Notes: generated by a model from the letters alone, not told the origin. DNA of 32,884 nt from Mycobacterium sp. 852002-50816_SCH5313054-b (GCF_001667185.1 NZ_LZIC01000138.1:1-32884); one strand, 5' to 3'; shown: positions 22,709 through 29,174, counted from the first letter of the stretch. Made by a program: numbers and translations.

Positions 22709-23555
22709 TGCCTTCGCGGAAAGCCAATGCATCCCGAACCCGCGCGATGATGCCGACTGGACGATCTGACACGGTCACCCGGATGACGATCCAGCCGAGC
22801 CGCTCCAAGTCCTCACTGCGACGAATGTCCTTGGTGAACTGCAGGCGATCGAGGCGATGTTGCTCGCCGTCGTACTCGACGGCGACCATCGGGTCCTCCC
22901 ATCCCATGTCGAGGTAGTAGACCCGCGCGCTGCCTGCGATCATCACCGGAATTTGGGTGGTCGGCCGCGGCAAGCCCGCCTGGATCAATAGCAACCGCAG
23001 CCACGTCTCCTTCGGAGATTGCGAACCGGGATCGACTAGCTCGAGCGCTCTTTCGAGCTGCCTGAGCCCCCGCGCGCCGCGATGCTGATCCGCAACCTGG
23101 AGGACGTCATCAACCTCGACGCCTGTCGCTCGTATGAGAGCGTCGAGATACGCAATCGCCATACCCATCGCCTTGCGCCGACCAATGTCGAATGCTGTGC
23201 GCTCCGGTGTCGTCACCGGAATGCCCGCGATTACACACACCTCCCCGTCGTGGAGCTTGATGTCGTAGGTTCGTAGGCCGCGCGGCGGCCGCACGTTCGA
23301 CCACACCAGTTCGACTGGCAGGTCTTCGTCCACCCATTTCGAGCCATGCCACGCGGCCGCGGTCGACCCCGCAATTACCCCAAGCCGGTGCGACCATAGC
23401 CACGCCGCCACAGCAAGGTCGCGAGACGTCAGCTGTTGATCGCGCCGCACATAGATGTCGGGAAATACCGCACGGAACTGGGACCGCAGCTGATGCTTCC
23501 TCAGCGTCCCGGCCGCCAATGCCTCGCTGCCTCGAAAGGGATCGACGCTCGTCAT
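22662..23555 (-). CDS. DUF559/Vsr-like endonuclease-fold protein with AbiEi-like N-terminus
   Basis: A 297-residue protein. The first 130 residues resemble the AbiEi-type winged helix and linker found in many actinobacterial proteins: RGSEALAAGTLRKHQLRSQF, FPDIYVRRD and GIPVTTPERTAFDIGR. The C-terminal 110 residues have the DUF559 restriction-endonuclease-like core, LDMGWEDPMVAVEYDGEQHR, with Asp and Glu-x-Gln as likely metal ligands, then LERLGWIVIRVT. Known relatives are often isolated genes of unknown role. The final 14 residues (EPAHRSRFGRRDTR) are encoded by the palindromic repeat, so the original C-terminus was probably replaced or extended. A mobile-element hotspot lies at the same place in M. 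tuberculosis, from memory. A defence role is possible but unproven. Confidence 0.8.
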   Translation of the reverse strand: MTSVDPFRGSEALAAGTLRKHQLRSQFRAVFPDIYVRRDQQLTSRDLAVAAWLWSHRLGVIAGSTAAAWHGSKWVDEDLPVELVWSNVRPPRGLRTYDIKLHDGEVCVIAGIPVTTPERTAFDIGRRKAMGMAIAYLDALIRATGVEVDDVLQVADQHRGARGLRQLERALELVDPGSQSPKETWLRLLLIQAGLPRPTTQIPVMIAGSARVYYLDMGWEDPMVAVEYDGEQHRLDRLQFTKDIRRSEDLERLGWIVIRVTVSDRPVGIIARVRDALAFREGTEPAHRSRFGRRDTR

Positions 23556-23589
23556 GAGCGCACGCTGGTCGATTGCTCGGACACAGGCA

Positions 23590-23652
23590 CGCCGAGCCTG
23601 CGCTCAGCGCGCAAAAGTGTGCACAAACCGCGATCTGTGCGCAGGCTCGGCG
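23590..23652. repeat. Palindromic REP-like element, copy 2
   Basis: Perfect 14-nt arms CGCCGAGCCTGCGC (23590-23603) and GCGCAGGCTCGGCG (23639-23652) enclose a 35-nt centre. TCAGCGCG and AAACCGCGATCTGT match copy 1 and the middle 13 nt (23612-23624) do not. It lies five nt beyond the cobB stop and upstream of the DUF559 gene, so it can fold as a hairpin at the 3' end of the cobB transcript. It is in the same orientation as copy 1, so the two form direct repeats around the DUF559 gene. Confidence 0.85.
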
Positions 23653-23657
23653 AAGGG

Positions 23658-24371
23658 TTACTTCAGCAGTGCGGGCAACCGCTGCAGCAACTCGGGCAGC
23701 GCCTGGCTGGCACCCTCGCGGATGCTGATCGTCGCGCTCGAAGTCAGCGGCGTCGGCTCGGGATTGACCTCGACGACGACGGTGCCGCGCGACAGCGCCA
23801 GGTCCGGCAGGCCGGCCGCCGGGTAGACGATCGCCGAGGTGCCCACCACGACCATCACGTCGGCGGACTGCGTCGCCTCGACCGCGAGCTGCCACGGCTC
23901 ATCGGGCAGCGCCTCACCGAACCACACGATGTCGGGCCGGATCAGGCCGCCGCAGTGGCATATCGGGGGTTCGACCTCCAGCTCGGGCTCGGCCATCTTG
24001 GGCAGTGGCCCGGTGTAGTCCATATCGCAACGGTCGCAACGGAATTCGAAAAGGCTTCCGTGCAGGTGGTGCACCGCGGTGCTACCCGCGCGCTCGTGCA
24101 GGTCGTCGACGTTCTGGGTGACGACGGTGACCTCGGCGTGGTCTTGCCAGGCGGCGATCGCGCGGTGCCCGGCGTTGGGTTCGACGTCGGCGACCAGGTA
24201 GTGGCGCCACAGGTACCAGCCCCAGACCCGTTCCGGGTTCTTGCGCCACCCTTGCGTGCTGGACAGCTCGTAGGGATCGAAGCGGGCCCACAGTCCGTTC
24301 TTGTCGTCACGGAATGTCGGCACCCCGCTTTCCGCGGAGATCCCCGCGCCGCTGAGCACAGTTACTCGCAT
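23658..24371 (-). CDS. cobB: NAD-dependent protein deacylase, class III sirtuin
   Basis: Sirtuin of 237 residues, the length of M. tuberculosis Rv1151c. NAD-binding motifs are GAGISAESG (8-16) and TQNVDDLHERAG (85-96), and His104 is the catalytic base (HHLHGS). Zinc ligands are probably Cys112, Cys115, Cys138 and Cys140. Tyr53 and Arg56 (WYLWRHY) form the YxxR pair that lets class III sirtuins accept succinyl or malonyl lysine, so desuccinylation as well as deacetylation is expected. I chose ATG 24371: TATGTT lies exactly six nt upstream, consistent with a leaderless mRNA, and the longer frame to 24485 runs antisense into the GntR gene. Confidence 0.95.
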   Translation of the reverse strand: MRVTVLSGAGISAESGVPTFRDDKNGLWARFDPYELSSTQGWRKNPERVWGWYLWRHYLVADVEPNAGHRAIAAWQDHAEVTVVTQNVDDLHERAGSTAVHHLHGSLFEFRCDRCDMDYTGPLPKMAEPELEVEPPICHCGGLIRPDIVWFGEALPDEPWQLAVEATQSADVMVVVGTSAIVYPAAGLPDLALSRGTVVVEVNPEPTPLTSSATISIREGASQALPELLQRLPALLK

Positions 24372-24377
24372 CCCACA

Positions 24378-24402
24378 AACATAGTCGCGGTTGCGACATA
24401 CT
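24378..24402. promoter_or_regulatory. Divergent cobB/GntR promoters with shared operator-like palindrome
   Basis: The gap is only 37 nt. On the minus strand TATGTT (24378-24383) stands six nt before the cobB ATG. On the plus strand CATACT (24397-24402) stands six nt before the GTG of the GntR gene. Between them is a perfect inverted repeat GTCGC-GGTT-GCGAC (24384-24397) touching both -10 boxes. A dimer bound there would control both genes; the adjacent GntR regulator is the obvious candidate. Confidence 0.55.
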
Positions 24403-24408
24403 GAAGAC

Positions 24409-24774
24409 GTGGAGCTGCGGGATTGGCTGAAGGTCGATGTCAAGGCGGGCAAACCGCTGTTCGACCAGCTCAGAACCCAGGTCATCGATGGGGTCCGGGC
24501 CGGCGCGTTGCCGCCCGGTTCCCGCCTCCCGACGGTGCGTGATCTGGCGGGTCAGCTGGGCGTCGCGGCAAACACGGTGGCCCGCGCCTACCGCGAGCTC
24601 GAGTCCGCGGCGATCGTCGAAACGCGCGGGCGCTTCGGCACTTTCATCTCCCGATTCGATCCGACCGACGCGGCGATGGCCGCCGCCGCCAAGGAATACG
24701 TCGACGTGGCCAAGGCGTTGGGGCTGACCAAGTCCGACGCGATGCGCTATTTGACCAACGTGCCGGACGACTGA
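24409..24774 (+). CDS. GntR-family regulator, YtrA-like (Rv1152 counterpart)
   Basis: A 121-residue regulator, the same length as Rv1152 as I remember it. The N-terminal winged helix-turn-helix includes PLFDQLRTQVIDGVRAG, LPPGSRLPTVRDLAGQLGV and NTVARAYRELES. The short C-terminal part of about 45 residues has no large ligand domain, as in the YtrA subfamily. I chose GTG 24409, six nt after a -10-like CATACT; the longer frame from 24391 starts inside the operator. Divergent from cobB with a shared palindrome. It probably represses itself and cobB; this is inferred from layout. Confidence 0.9.
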   Translation: MELRDWLKVDVKAGKPLFDQLRTQVIDGVRAGALPPGSRLPTVRDLAGQLGVAANTVARAYRELESAAIVETRGRFGTFISRFDPTDAAMAAAAKEYVDVAKALGLTKSDAMRYLTNVPDD

Positions 24775-24789
24775 GCGCGCTTGGCGCGC
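24775..24789. terminator. Small GC hairpin between converging genes
   Basis: GCGCGC (24775-24780), a TTG loop and GCGCGC (24784-24789) form a perfect 6-bp stem directly after the GntR-gene stop and just before the stop of the opposing DUF1697 gene. It could end transcription from both sides. It is short, so the call is tentative. Confidence 0.35.
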
Positions 24790-24795
24790 CGGGTG

Positions 24796-25317
24796 TTAGC
24801 GCAACACCTTGGCCAGGGTGCGCAGGTTGCGGGTCGTCGTCGAGGATTTGTAGCGCGCCTTGCCCATCGTCTTGCCGATCGTGCTGTTCAGCGTGCTGCC
24901 TTTGGGAACCTGCCAATAGAGGACGCCGTCGCCGCGGGCGATCTTCTCGTCGGCGCCCGCGTCCTTGTCCAGGGCCGCGAGCTCGTCCAGCACGGCGGCA
25001 TCGGCGACGAACGTGACGTAGGACTGATACCCGTCGACCTCGCGCCCGAACGGATAGGCCTCGTCGAGGGCGCGCACCGTTTCGAGGTCGTAGACCAGCA
25101 CCCACGCGTCGTAGCCGAACCTCTCGCGCAGCGTGGCTTCGGCCTTGTCGCGCACCGACGCCGCCGCGGCCGACGATTCCAGCAGCACGTTGCCGCTGGC
25201 CAAGATCGTGCGGACATTGTCGAACCCGGCCTCGGTCAACGCGCTCGCGACCTCGGCCATCTTGAGGTTGACGCCGCCGACGTTGACGCCGCGCAGGAAC
25301 GCCGCGTATTTGGTCAT
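24796..25317 (-). CDS. DUF1697 protein
   Basis: A 173-residue cytosolic protein with the DUF1697 pattern: the start MTKYAAFLRGVNVGGVNLKM, TILASGNVLLES, the central AYPFGREVD segment and the end TTTRNLRTLAKV. The family has a ferredoxin-like fold and no established function to my knowledge. It is convergent with the GntR gene and divergent from the PPOX gene, with a 32-nt gap. It has no Shine-Dalgarno; TCAAAT lies six nt before the ATG, a weak leaderless signal. At this place M. tuberculosis has different genes, from memory. Confidence 0.88.
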   Translation of the reverse strand: MTKYAAFLRGVNVGGVNLKMAEVASALTEAGFDNVRTILASGNVLLESSAAAASVRDKAEATLRERFGYDAWVLVYDLETVRALDEAYPFGREVDGYQSYVTFVADAAVLDELAALDKDAGADEKIARGDGVLYWQVPKGSTLNSTIGKTMGKARYKSSTTTRNLRTLAKVLR

Positions 25318-25337
25318 GCCCCAATTTGACCACGACG

Positions 25338-25343
25338 TAGGCT
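25338..25343 (+). promoter_or_regulatory. Leaderless-type -10 box for the Rv1155-like gene
   Basis: TAGGCT is followed by six nt and the ATG at 25350. There is no ribosome-binding site between them, so the transcript probably starts at the ATG. Confidence 0.5.
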
Positions 25344-25349
25344 TTCGGC

Positions 25350-25793
25350 ATGGGACGCCAAGTCTTCGACGACAAACTGTTGGCCGTGATCAGTGGGAAC
25401 TCCCTCGGGGTGCTGGCCACCATCAAGCGCGACGGGCGGCCCCAGCTGTCGAACGTGAGCTATCACTTCGACCCGCGGGAAATGGTGGTGCGGGTGTCCA
25501 TCACGGAGCCTCGGGCCAAAACCCGCAACCTGCGCCGCGACCCGCGGGCTTCGATCCTGGTCGACGCCGATGACGGATGGTCGTACGCCGTCGCCGAGGG
25601 CACCGCGGAGCTGACTCCCCCCGCGGCCGCACCCGACGATGACACCGTCGAGGCGCTGATTGCCTTGTATCGCAACATCGCCGGTGAGCATCCGGACTGG
25701 GACGACTACCGGCAGGCGATGGTCACCGACCGGCGGGTGGTGATGACGCTGCGGATCTCGCACGTATACGGCATGCCACCCGGCAAGCGGTAA
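25350..25793 (+). CDS. PPOX-class split-barrel protein, F420-dependent (Rv1155 counterpart)
   Basis: A 147-residue split-barrel flavin/deazaflavin-binding protein with the same length as Rv1155. Recognisable segments are VISGNSLGVLATIKRDGRPQ, LSNVSYHFDP, AKTRNLRRDPRASILV and a C-terminal VVMTLRISHVYGM. Rv1155 binds coenzyme F420 and belongs to the flavin/deazaflavin oxidoreductase group, where relatives reduce biliverdin or quinones; the physiological substrate is not settled as far as I know. The TR-x-LRRDP segment provides basic residues for cofactor phosphates. Probable leaderless start; divergent from DUF1697. Confidence 0.93.
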   Translation: MGRQVFDDKLLAVISGNSLGVLATIKRDGRPQLSNVSYHFDPREMVVRVSITEPRAKTRNLRRDPRASILVDADDGWSYAVAEGTAELTPPAAAPDDDTVEALIALYRNIAGEHPDWDDYRQAMVTDRRVVMTLRISHVYGMPPGKR

Positions 25794-25822
25794 AACCGCA
25801 AGCCAGGCCGGGCCGCGCAGGC

Positions 25823-25828
25823 TAGGCT
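25823..25828 (+). promoter_or_regulatory. Leaderless-type -10 box for the DUF5302 gene
   Basis: TAGGCT is followed by six nt and the ATG at 25835, the same hexamer and spacing as the box at 25338. Confidence 0.5.
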
Positions 25829-25834
25829 GCCGGT

Positions 25835-26011
25835 ATGGCCGAATCAGACCCCCAACAAGCGGACGACACGAAGCGCAAGTTCCGTGAGGCCCTCGATCGC
25901 AAGAAGGCCAAGTCGGCGGGCGCATCCGATCACAAAGACGGTGGCGACAAGCACTCGCGGGTGCACGGTCCGGTGGAAAATCGCCGCGAATTCCGTCGCA
26001 AGAGCGGGTGA
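25835..26011 (+). CDS. DUF5302 small protein
   Basis: A 58-residue, highly charged, probably disordered protein. It has DDTKRKFREALDRKKAK near the start and ends in REFRRKSG, the pattern of the actinobacterial DUF5302 family, whose function is unknown to me. There is no membrane segment or cysteine. The -10-like TAGGCT six nt upstream and the absence of a Shine-Dalgarno point to leaderless expression. It follows the PPOX gene by 41 nt. Confidence 0.8.
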   Translation: MAESDPQQADDTKRKFREALDRKKAKSAGASDHKDGGDKHSRVHGPVENRREFRRKSG

Positions 26012-26047
26012 TTCGGGGGTAACCGGGCTGCGCCGTCCGGGTGGCGG

Positions 26048-26722
26048 TCAGTGCTGGTGATGGTGAATATTCCCTGTGGCGATCGCCCAGATGAACCACC
26101 CGAAAAACACCGTCGTGGCAGCGATTATCAACGCGGCGAACGCGATCCCGACCACCTTCATGAATTTTGCTTCGCTGTCGAGCGCGCCGGAGGCATACTC
26201 GTCGACTACGAGGGTCGCCAAGCCGAATGTCCCCACAAGGCTGCGCCATTCGGCGTCCGTGACCACGTGCATGGGTCTGCGTTCGACCCGATCGTGGCGG
26301 TACGCGTGGTCCAAATCAAGTGGCCGTGCCTTACGGCGCCAGGCGTACCGAAATTGGTGTCCGGTCCACGTCGTCACGCGCATCGGCAGGATTCCGATTC
26401 TCACGTCCAGCGAGCCGGGTCCCTCGAGGAGCAGTAGCGGCTGGGTGTAGAGCCTCCTTGTCGATTCGGAAGACTGGTCCATCGGGGCGTAAGTCCCCGG
26501 TGTCGCGGTGACCTCTCGAATCGCGGCGGAGCTGATCAGCGCGTCGCTGGCCGGGTCGACGACCGAGACCGTTTCCTCGCCGACGTCGATGGCCAGCAGC
26601 GGTTGCTGGGCGAATAGCTTGACCGTGTCGTCTTCGAGCGCGCGTTGCTGGTAGCTGAACTTTTCCGGCTTGGCGAATAGCAGGTAGCGGGTGGTTGCCG
26701 CCGATTCGTCTTTGGTGCTCAC
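26048..26722 (-). CDS. Hypothetical protein with C-terminal membrane anchor and His-rich tail
   Basis: A 224-residue protein with a GTG start. The first 185 residues look cytosolic and beta-rich (ATTRYLLFAKPEKFSYQQRAL, LLAIDVGEETVSVVDP, LLLLEGPGSLDVRIG). A single transmembrane helix VVGIAFAALIIAATTVFF follows near 189-210, and the protein ends in GNIHHHQH. The His cluster at the extreme C-terminus, probably outside the membrane, could bind metal or be incidental. I do not recognise a family. GATTCT six nt before the GTG may be a leaderless -10. It converges on the DUF5302 gene. Confidence 0.72.
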   Translation of the reverse strand: MSTKDESAATTRYLLFAKPEKFSYQQRALEDDTVKLFAQQPLLAIDVGEETVSVVDPASDALISSAAIREVTATPGTYAPMDQSSESTRRLYTQPLLLLEGPGSLDVRIGILPMRVTTWTGHQFRYAWRRKARPLDLDHAYRHDRVERRPMHVVTDAEWRSLVGTFGLATLVVDEYASGALDSEAKFMKVVGIAFAALIIAATTVFFGWFIWAIATGNIHHHQH

Positions 26723-26740
26723 CCCGAAAGAATCCCACTC

Positions 26741-27271
26741 TCAGGCTCGCGGCGGTGCAAAGAGGCCGATCGACGGATCGGTCTGGCCTGGTTGGCCGCG
26801 CAGGCTTCCCCGGGTGCTGGGGTGTCCGAAGTCCACTTGGGATGGGTCGTTCTGGTATGCCCAGTCCGCCACGATCGTGCGTTGACTGAACCTCCAACGG
26901 CCGTCGTGTTTGGTGTACGTGTCCAGGTACCGGCCGCCGATGATGACGTCCAAGTCGTGTTCGGGACCGGCGAAGGTATGAAACACCAGACAGTAGATCT
27001 CACCGCGGGCCGTGTCGCCGTCGATCACGAAGTTCGTTGTGGTGATGTTATGTTGGGAGACACGCACATACGGTTCGGCGGCCTGTAGTTGTGCGATGAA
27101 CTCTTCGACGCCGCCCGTCGAGAATGAGCCGTGTGCGTCGGTCGCGTCGGGGTGGTACAGGTTTCGGAGCGCCTCATAATCCGCGCGGTCGACGGCCCGG
27201 CAATAGGCGGTGACGAGCTGATGCAGTTCGTCGCGGGCGAGCATCGTTGTCAATCTGGCTTCATCCACCAT
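26741..27271 (-). CDS. NTF2-like (SnoaL_4) fold protein
   Basis: A 176-residue cone-fold protein. The opening helix ELHQLVTAYCRAVDRADYEAL, then LYHPDATDAHG, HNITTTNFVIDGDTARGEIYC and GGRYLDTYTKHDGRWRFSQR match the SnoaL-like/ring-hydroxylating-dioxygenase-beta group. In that group a Tyr, Asp and His line the pocket; Asp near position 48 and His near 51 are candidates. Such proteins can be dehydratases, isomerases or non-catalytic binders, so the substrate is open. I chose ATG 27271, which stands exactly six nt after TATCGT; the longer frame to 27403 is antisense to the HhH gene. Confidence 0.82.
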   Translation of the reverse strand: MVDEARLTTMLARDELHQLVTAYCRAVDRADYEALRNLYHPDATDAHGSFSTGGVEEFIAQLQAAEPYVRVSQHNITTTNFVIDGDTARGEIYCLVFHTFAGPEHDLDVIIGGRYLDTYTKHDGRWRFSQRTIVADWAYQNDPSQVDFGHPSTRGSLRGQPGQTDPSIGLFAPPRA

Positions 27272-27277
27272 CGCGCC

Positions 27278-27283
27278 ACGATA
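27278..27283 (-). promoter_or_regulatory. Leaderless-type -10 box for the NTF2-like gene
   Basis: On the minus strand TATCGT is followed by six nt and the ATG at 27271. The same hexamer and spacing occur before the ATG at 28551. Confidence 0.5.
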
Positions 27284-27345
27284 ACCCGGTGGTTGGGTGC
27301 CGGGCGTCGGTCGTAGGGTGTTGGGCGGAAGGAAGGTCGTTGACA

Positions 27346-27924
27346 GTGAAACTTTGCCTCGCTCAAGACCCGGCCGCCGACGCGCTGCTGGACGACGACC
27401 CATTCGCGTTGCTCGTCGGCATGCTCCTGGACCAACAGGTGCCGTTCGAGACGGCCTTCGCCGGCCCGAAGAAGATCGCGGACCGGATGGGCGGCTTGGA
27501 CGCGGCCCAGATCGCCGACTATGACCCGGACAAGTTCGCCGCGCTGTGCTCGGAAAGGCCTGCGGTGCACCGCTTTCCGGGGTCGATGGCCAAGCGGATC
27601 CAGGCGCTGGCGCAGATCATCGTGGACCGCTATGACGGCGACGCCGCCGGGTTGTGGACGGCCGGTGCCCCCGACGGGCACGAACTGCTGCGGCGGCTCA
27701 AGGGGCTGCCCGGTTTCGGCGAGCAGAAGGCGAAGATCTTCCTGGCGCTGCTCGGCAAGCAGTACGGCGTGACGCCGACGGGATGGCGGCAGGCGGCCGG
27801 AGACTTCGGCAAAGCCGGAACCCACCTGTCCGTCGCCGACATCGTCGACGCGCAGTCCCTCGGGAAGGTGCGGTCGTACAAGAAGCAGATGAAAGCAGCA
27901 GCGAAGGGAAAGGCGGCAACGTGA
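27346..27924 (+). CDS. HhH-GPD-type base-excision protein (Rv1156 counterpart)
   Basis: A 192-residue helix-hairpin-helix protein. The hairpin is LKGLPGFGEQKAKIFLALLG, the DNA-backbone-binding element of the HhH-GPD glycosylases. The N-terminal FALLVGMLLDQQVPFETAF resembles the opening helices of the same fold. It is shorter than EndoIII or AlkA and lacks an iron-sulfur cluster, and the usual catalytic Asp of the GPD loop is not obvious, so glycosylase activity is uncertain. GTG 27346 has AAGGAAGG nine nt upstream; TTG 27340 is an alternative giving two more residues. It overlaps the next gene by GTGA. TAGGGT at 27314-27319 may be its -10. Confidence 0.85.
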   Translation: MKLCLAQDPAADALLDDDPFALLVGMLLDQQVPFETAFAGPKKIADRMGGLDAAQIADYDPDKFAALCSERPAVHRFPGSMAKRIQALAQIIVDRYDGDAAGLWTAGAPDGHELLRRLKGLPGFGEQKAKIFLALLGKQYGVTPTGWRQAAGDFGKAGTHLSVADIVDAQSLGKVRSYKKQMKAAAKGKAAT

Positions 27925-28067
27925 AGACACACATAACGTGTCCGTGTGGCGAAGCCATCGTCGGCAAGGACGAGGACGAACTGGTCGAGCTGACCCAGGC
28001 CCACCTCGCCAGTGCCCACCCGGGCCTCGAGTACGACCGCGACGCCATCTTGTTCATGGCGTACTAG
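27921..28067 (+). CDS. DUF1059 small protein
   Basis: A 48-residue protein starting at a GTG that overlaps the HhH-gene stop (GTGA). It contains CPCGEAIVGKDEDELVELTQ, then a helix ending in HLASAHPG. This Cys-x-Cys, acidic helix and His arrangement is the DUF1059 family; the two Cys and two His could bind a metal ion. Function is unknown. Its tight coupling to the HhH-GPD gene suggests a shared function, possibly as a DNA-repair accessory, by inference. Its stop abuts the stop of the opposing MarR gene without a gap. Confidence 0.8.
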   Translation: MKTHITCPCGEAIVGKDEDELVELTQAHLASAHPGLEYDRDAILFMAY

Positions 28068-28499
28068 TCAGCCGCCTCGCGTGTCCGACAGCTGACGCAG
28101 GACGCGCAGAAACAGGCGCCGGTCATCGGCCGACAGCGTCCCGAGCCAGCGCTCCTCGCCGCGCTGAATGTCTTGCTGCGCGGCATCTTTCGCGGCCCGG
28201 CCCGCATCAGTGAGCGCAAGCAGCCGCACCCGCCGGTCGTCCGGGTCGGGACGGCGCTCGATGTAACCCCGGTTCTGTAACTCGTCGAGTGTGGGGATGA
28301 TGCGGGTCTTGTCGGCGCCGATCGCCTCCGCGAGCGCGGCTTGACTGCGCACCGGCGAACGATCGAGCGCGCTCAGCACGACGTAGCCCCACATCGACAA
28401 CCCGTGCGCTTCCAGCACGGGAATCTCGGCGGCGACCATTTCCCGAACCAGCGGCCCCATCATCGCGGCGAGATCGGGACGCCGTGAGGTCGGTGCCAT
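28068..28499 (-). CDS. MarR-family transcriptional regulator
   Basis: A 143-residue winged-helix regulator. The recognition region SQAALAEAIGADKTRIIPTLDELQNRGYI is followed by the wing RRPDPDDRRVRLLALTDAG, which carries the DxR motif of MarR proteins. N- and C-terminal helices for dimerisation are present. I chose ATG 28499; the longer frame to 28583 crosses the intergenic palindromes and the divergent promoter. No Shine-Dalgarno is obvious. TATTAT (28523-28528 on the minus strand) is a good -10, giving a leader of about 17 nt. It probably represses itself and the divergent gene. Confidence 0.9.
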   Translation of the reverse strand: MAPTSRRPDLAAMMGPLVREMVAAEIPVLEAHGLSMWGYVVLSALDRSPVRSQAALAEAIGADKTRIIPTLDELQNRGYIERRPDPDDRRVRLLALTDAGRAAKDAAQQDIQRGEERWLGTLSADDRRLFLRVLRQLSDTRGG

Positions 28500-28515
28500 G
28501 GGGGAAGCGTAGCCG

Positions 28516-28558
28516 TTGACAGATAATACGCGTACGCATATCGTATGCTGATGCATAC
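28516..28558 (+). promoter_or_regulatory. Divergent promoter with three nested palindromes, probable MarR operator
   Basis: Plus-strand promoter: TTGACA (28516-28521), a 17-nt spacer and TATCGT (28539-28544), ending six nt before ATG 28551. Palindromes: TACGCGTA (28527-28534), GCATA-TCG-TATGC (28536-28548) and GTATGC-TGAT-GCATAC (28543-28558). The last covers the transcription and translation start. The half-site GCATA/TATGC recurs, so one regulator could bind several times. The MarR promoter (TATTAT on the minus strand) lies within the same stretch. Confidence 0.7.
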
Positions 28559-29174
28559 TATTTCTGACGTTCGACCCTTCCACCGAGCCGCAGTGCAGGC
28601 GTCCGTCGACGTCGTCGCGGCGGTCACCCGCGACGATCTAGGTCGGCCGACACCCTGTGCGGGCTGGAACCTGCTCGACCTGCTCTCCCACATGACCGTG
28701 CAACATCAGGGGTTCGCCGCGGCCGCGCGTGGCGGCGGGGACAGCCCGACCATCTGGGCGCCGGACCGCGTGGCCGACGCCGTAGCGGCCGATCCCGCCG
28801 GCACCTACGCCGCGGCCGCCGCCGACGTGCTTGACGCGTTCGCCGTCGACGGGGTGCTCGACGCCACGTTCTCCTTGCCCGAGTTCGGGCCCGGGGCGAC
28901 CTTCCCCGGTGCGGTCGCGATCGGTTTCCATTTTGTCGATTACGTGGTGCACGGTTGGGATGTCGCCCGCAGCATCGGCGCCCAATTCGCGCTCCCGGAC
29001 GACGTTCTGGCCGCCGTGCTACCGCTGGTGTTCGTCGTTCCGGATGGCGACTACCGCACTATTGCCGGCGCGCCGTTCGGGCCGGCCCTAACCGCGCCCG
29101 GCGGCGCAACCGACCTCGACCGCATTCTCAGCCACCTCGGCCGCACGCCCGACTGGCTGCCAGTTCCGTTCTAG
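28551..29174 (+). CDS. TIGR03086-type metal-binding protein (DinB/mycothiol-dependent maleylpyruvate isomerase fold)
   Basis: A 207-residue four-helix-bundle protein. CAGWNLLDLLSHMTVQHQGF (first metal-ligand His, residue 47) and the later HFVDYVVHGWDVARSIG give the spaced His residues that hold a divalent metal in DinB_2/MDMPI proteins. These often use mycothiol, the actinobacterial thiol; the TIGR03086 subgroup has no defined substrate as far as I know. I chose ATG 28551 over 28545 because the promoter places the transcript start there. The MarR regulator is divergent, so expression probably responds to a MarR ligand such as a phenolic or electrophile. Its stop shares CTAG with the opposing gene. 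Confidence 0.85.
   Translation: MHTISDVRPFHRAAVQASVDVVAAVTRDDLGRPTPCAGWNLLDLLSHMTVQHQGFAAAARGGGDSPTIWAPDRVADAVAADPAGTYAAAAADVLDAFAVDGVLDATFSLPEFGPGATFPGAVAIGFHFVDYVVHGWDVARSIGAQFALPDDVLAAVLPLVFVVPDGDYRTIAGAPFGPALTAPGGATDLDRILSHLGRTPDWLPVPF

Noticed and set aside
22650..23652. CRISPR array or insertion sequence, because of repeats around the DUF559 gene
   Set aside because: There are only two repeat copies about 940 nt apart with internal palindromes, no spacers, no transposase and no target duplication seen.
23110..23895. 261-residue minus-strand frame across the DUF559 gene, repeat copy 2 and cobB
   Set aside because: It crosses the palindromic repeat and runs out of frame in both genes.
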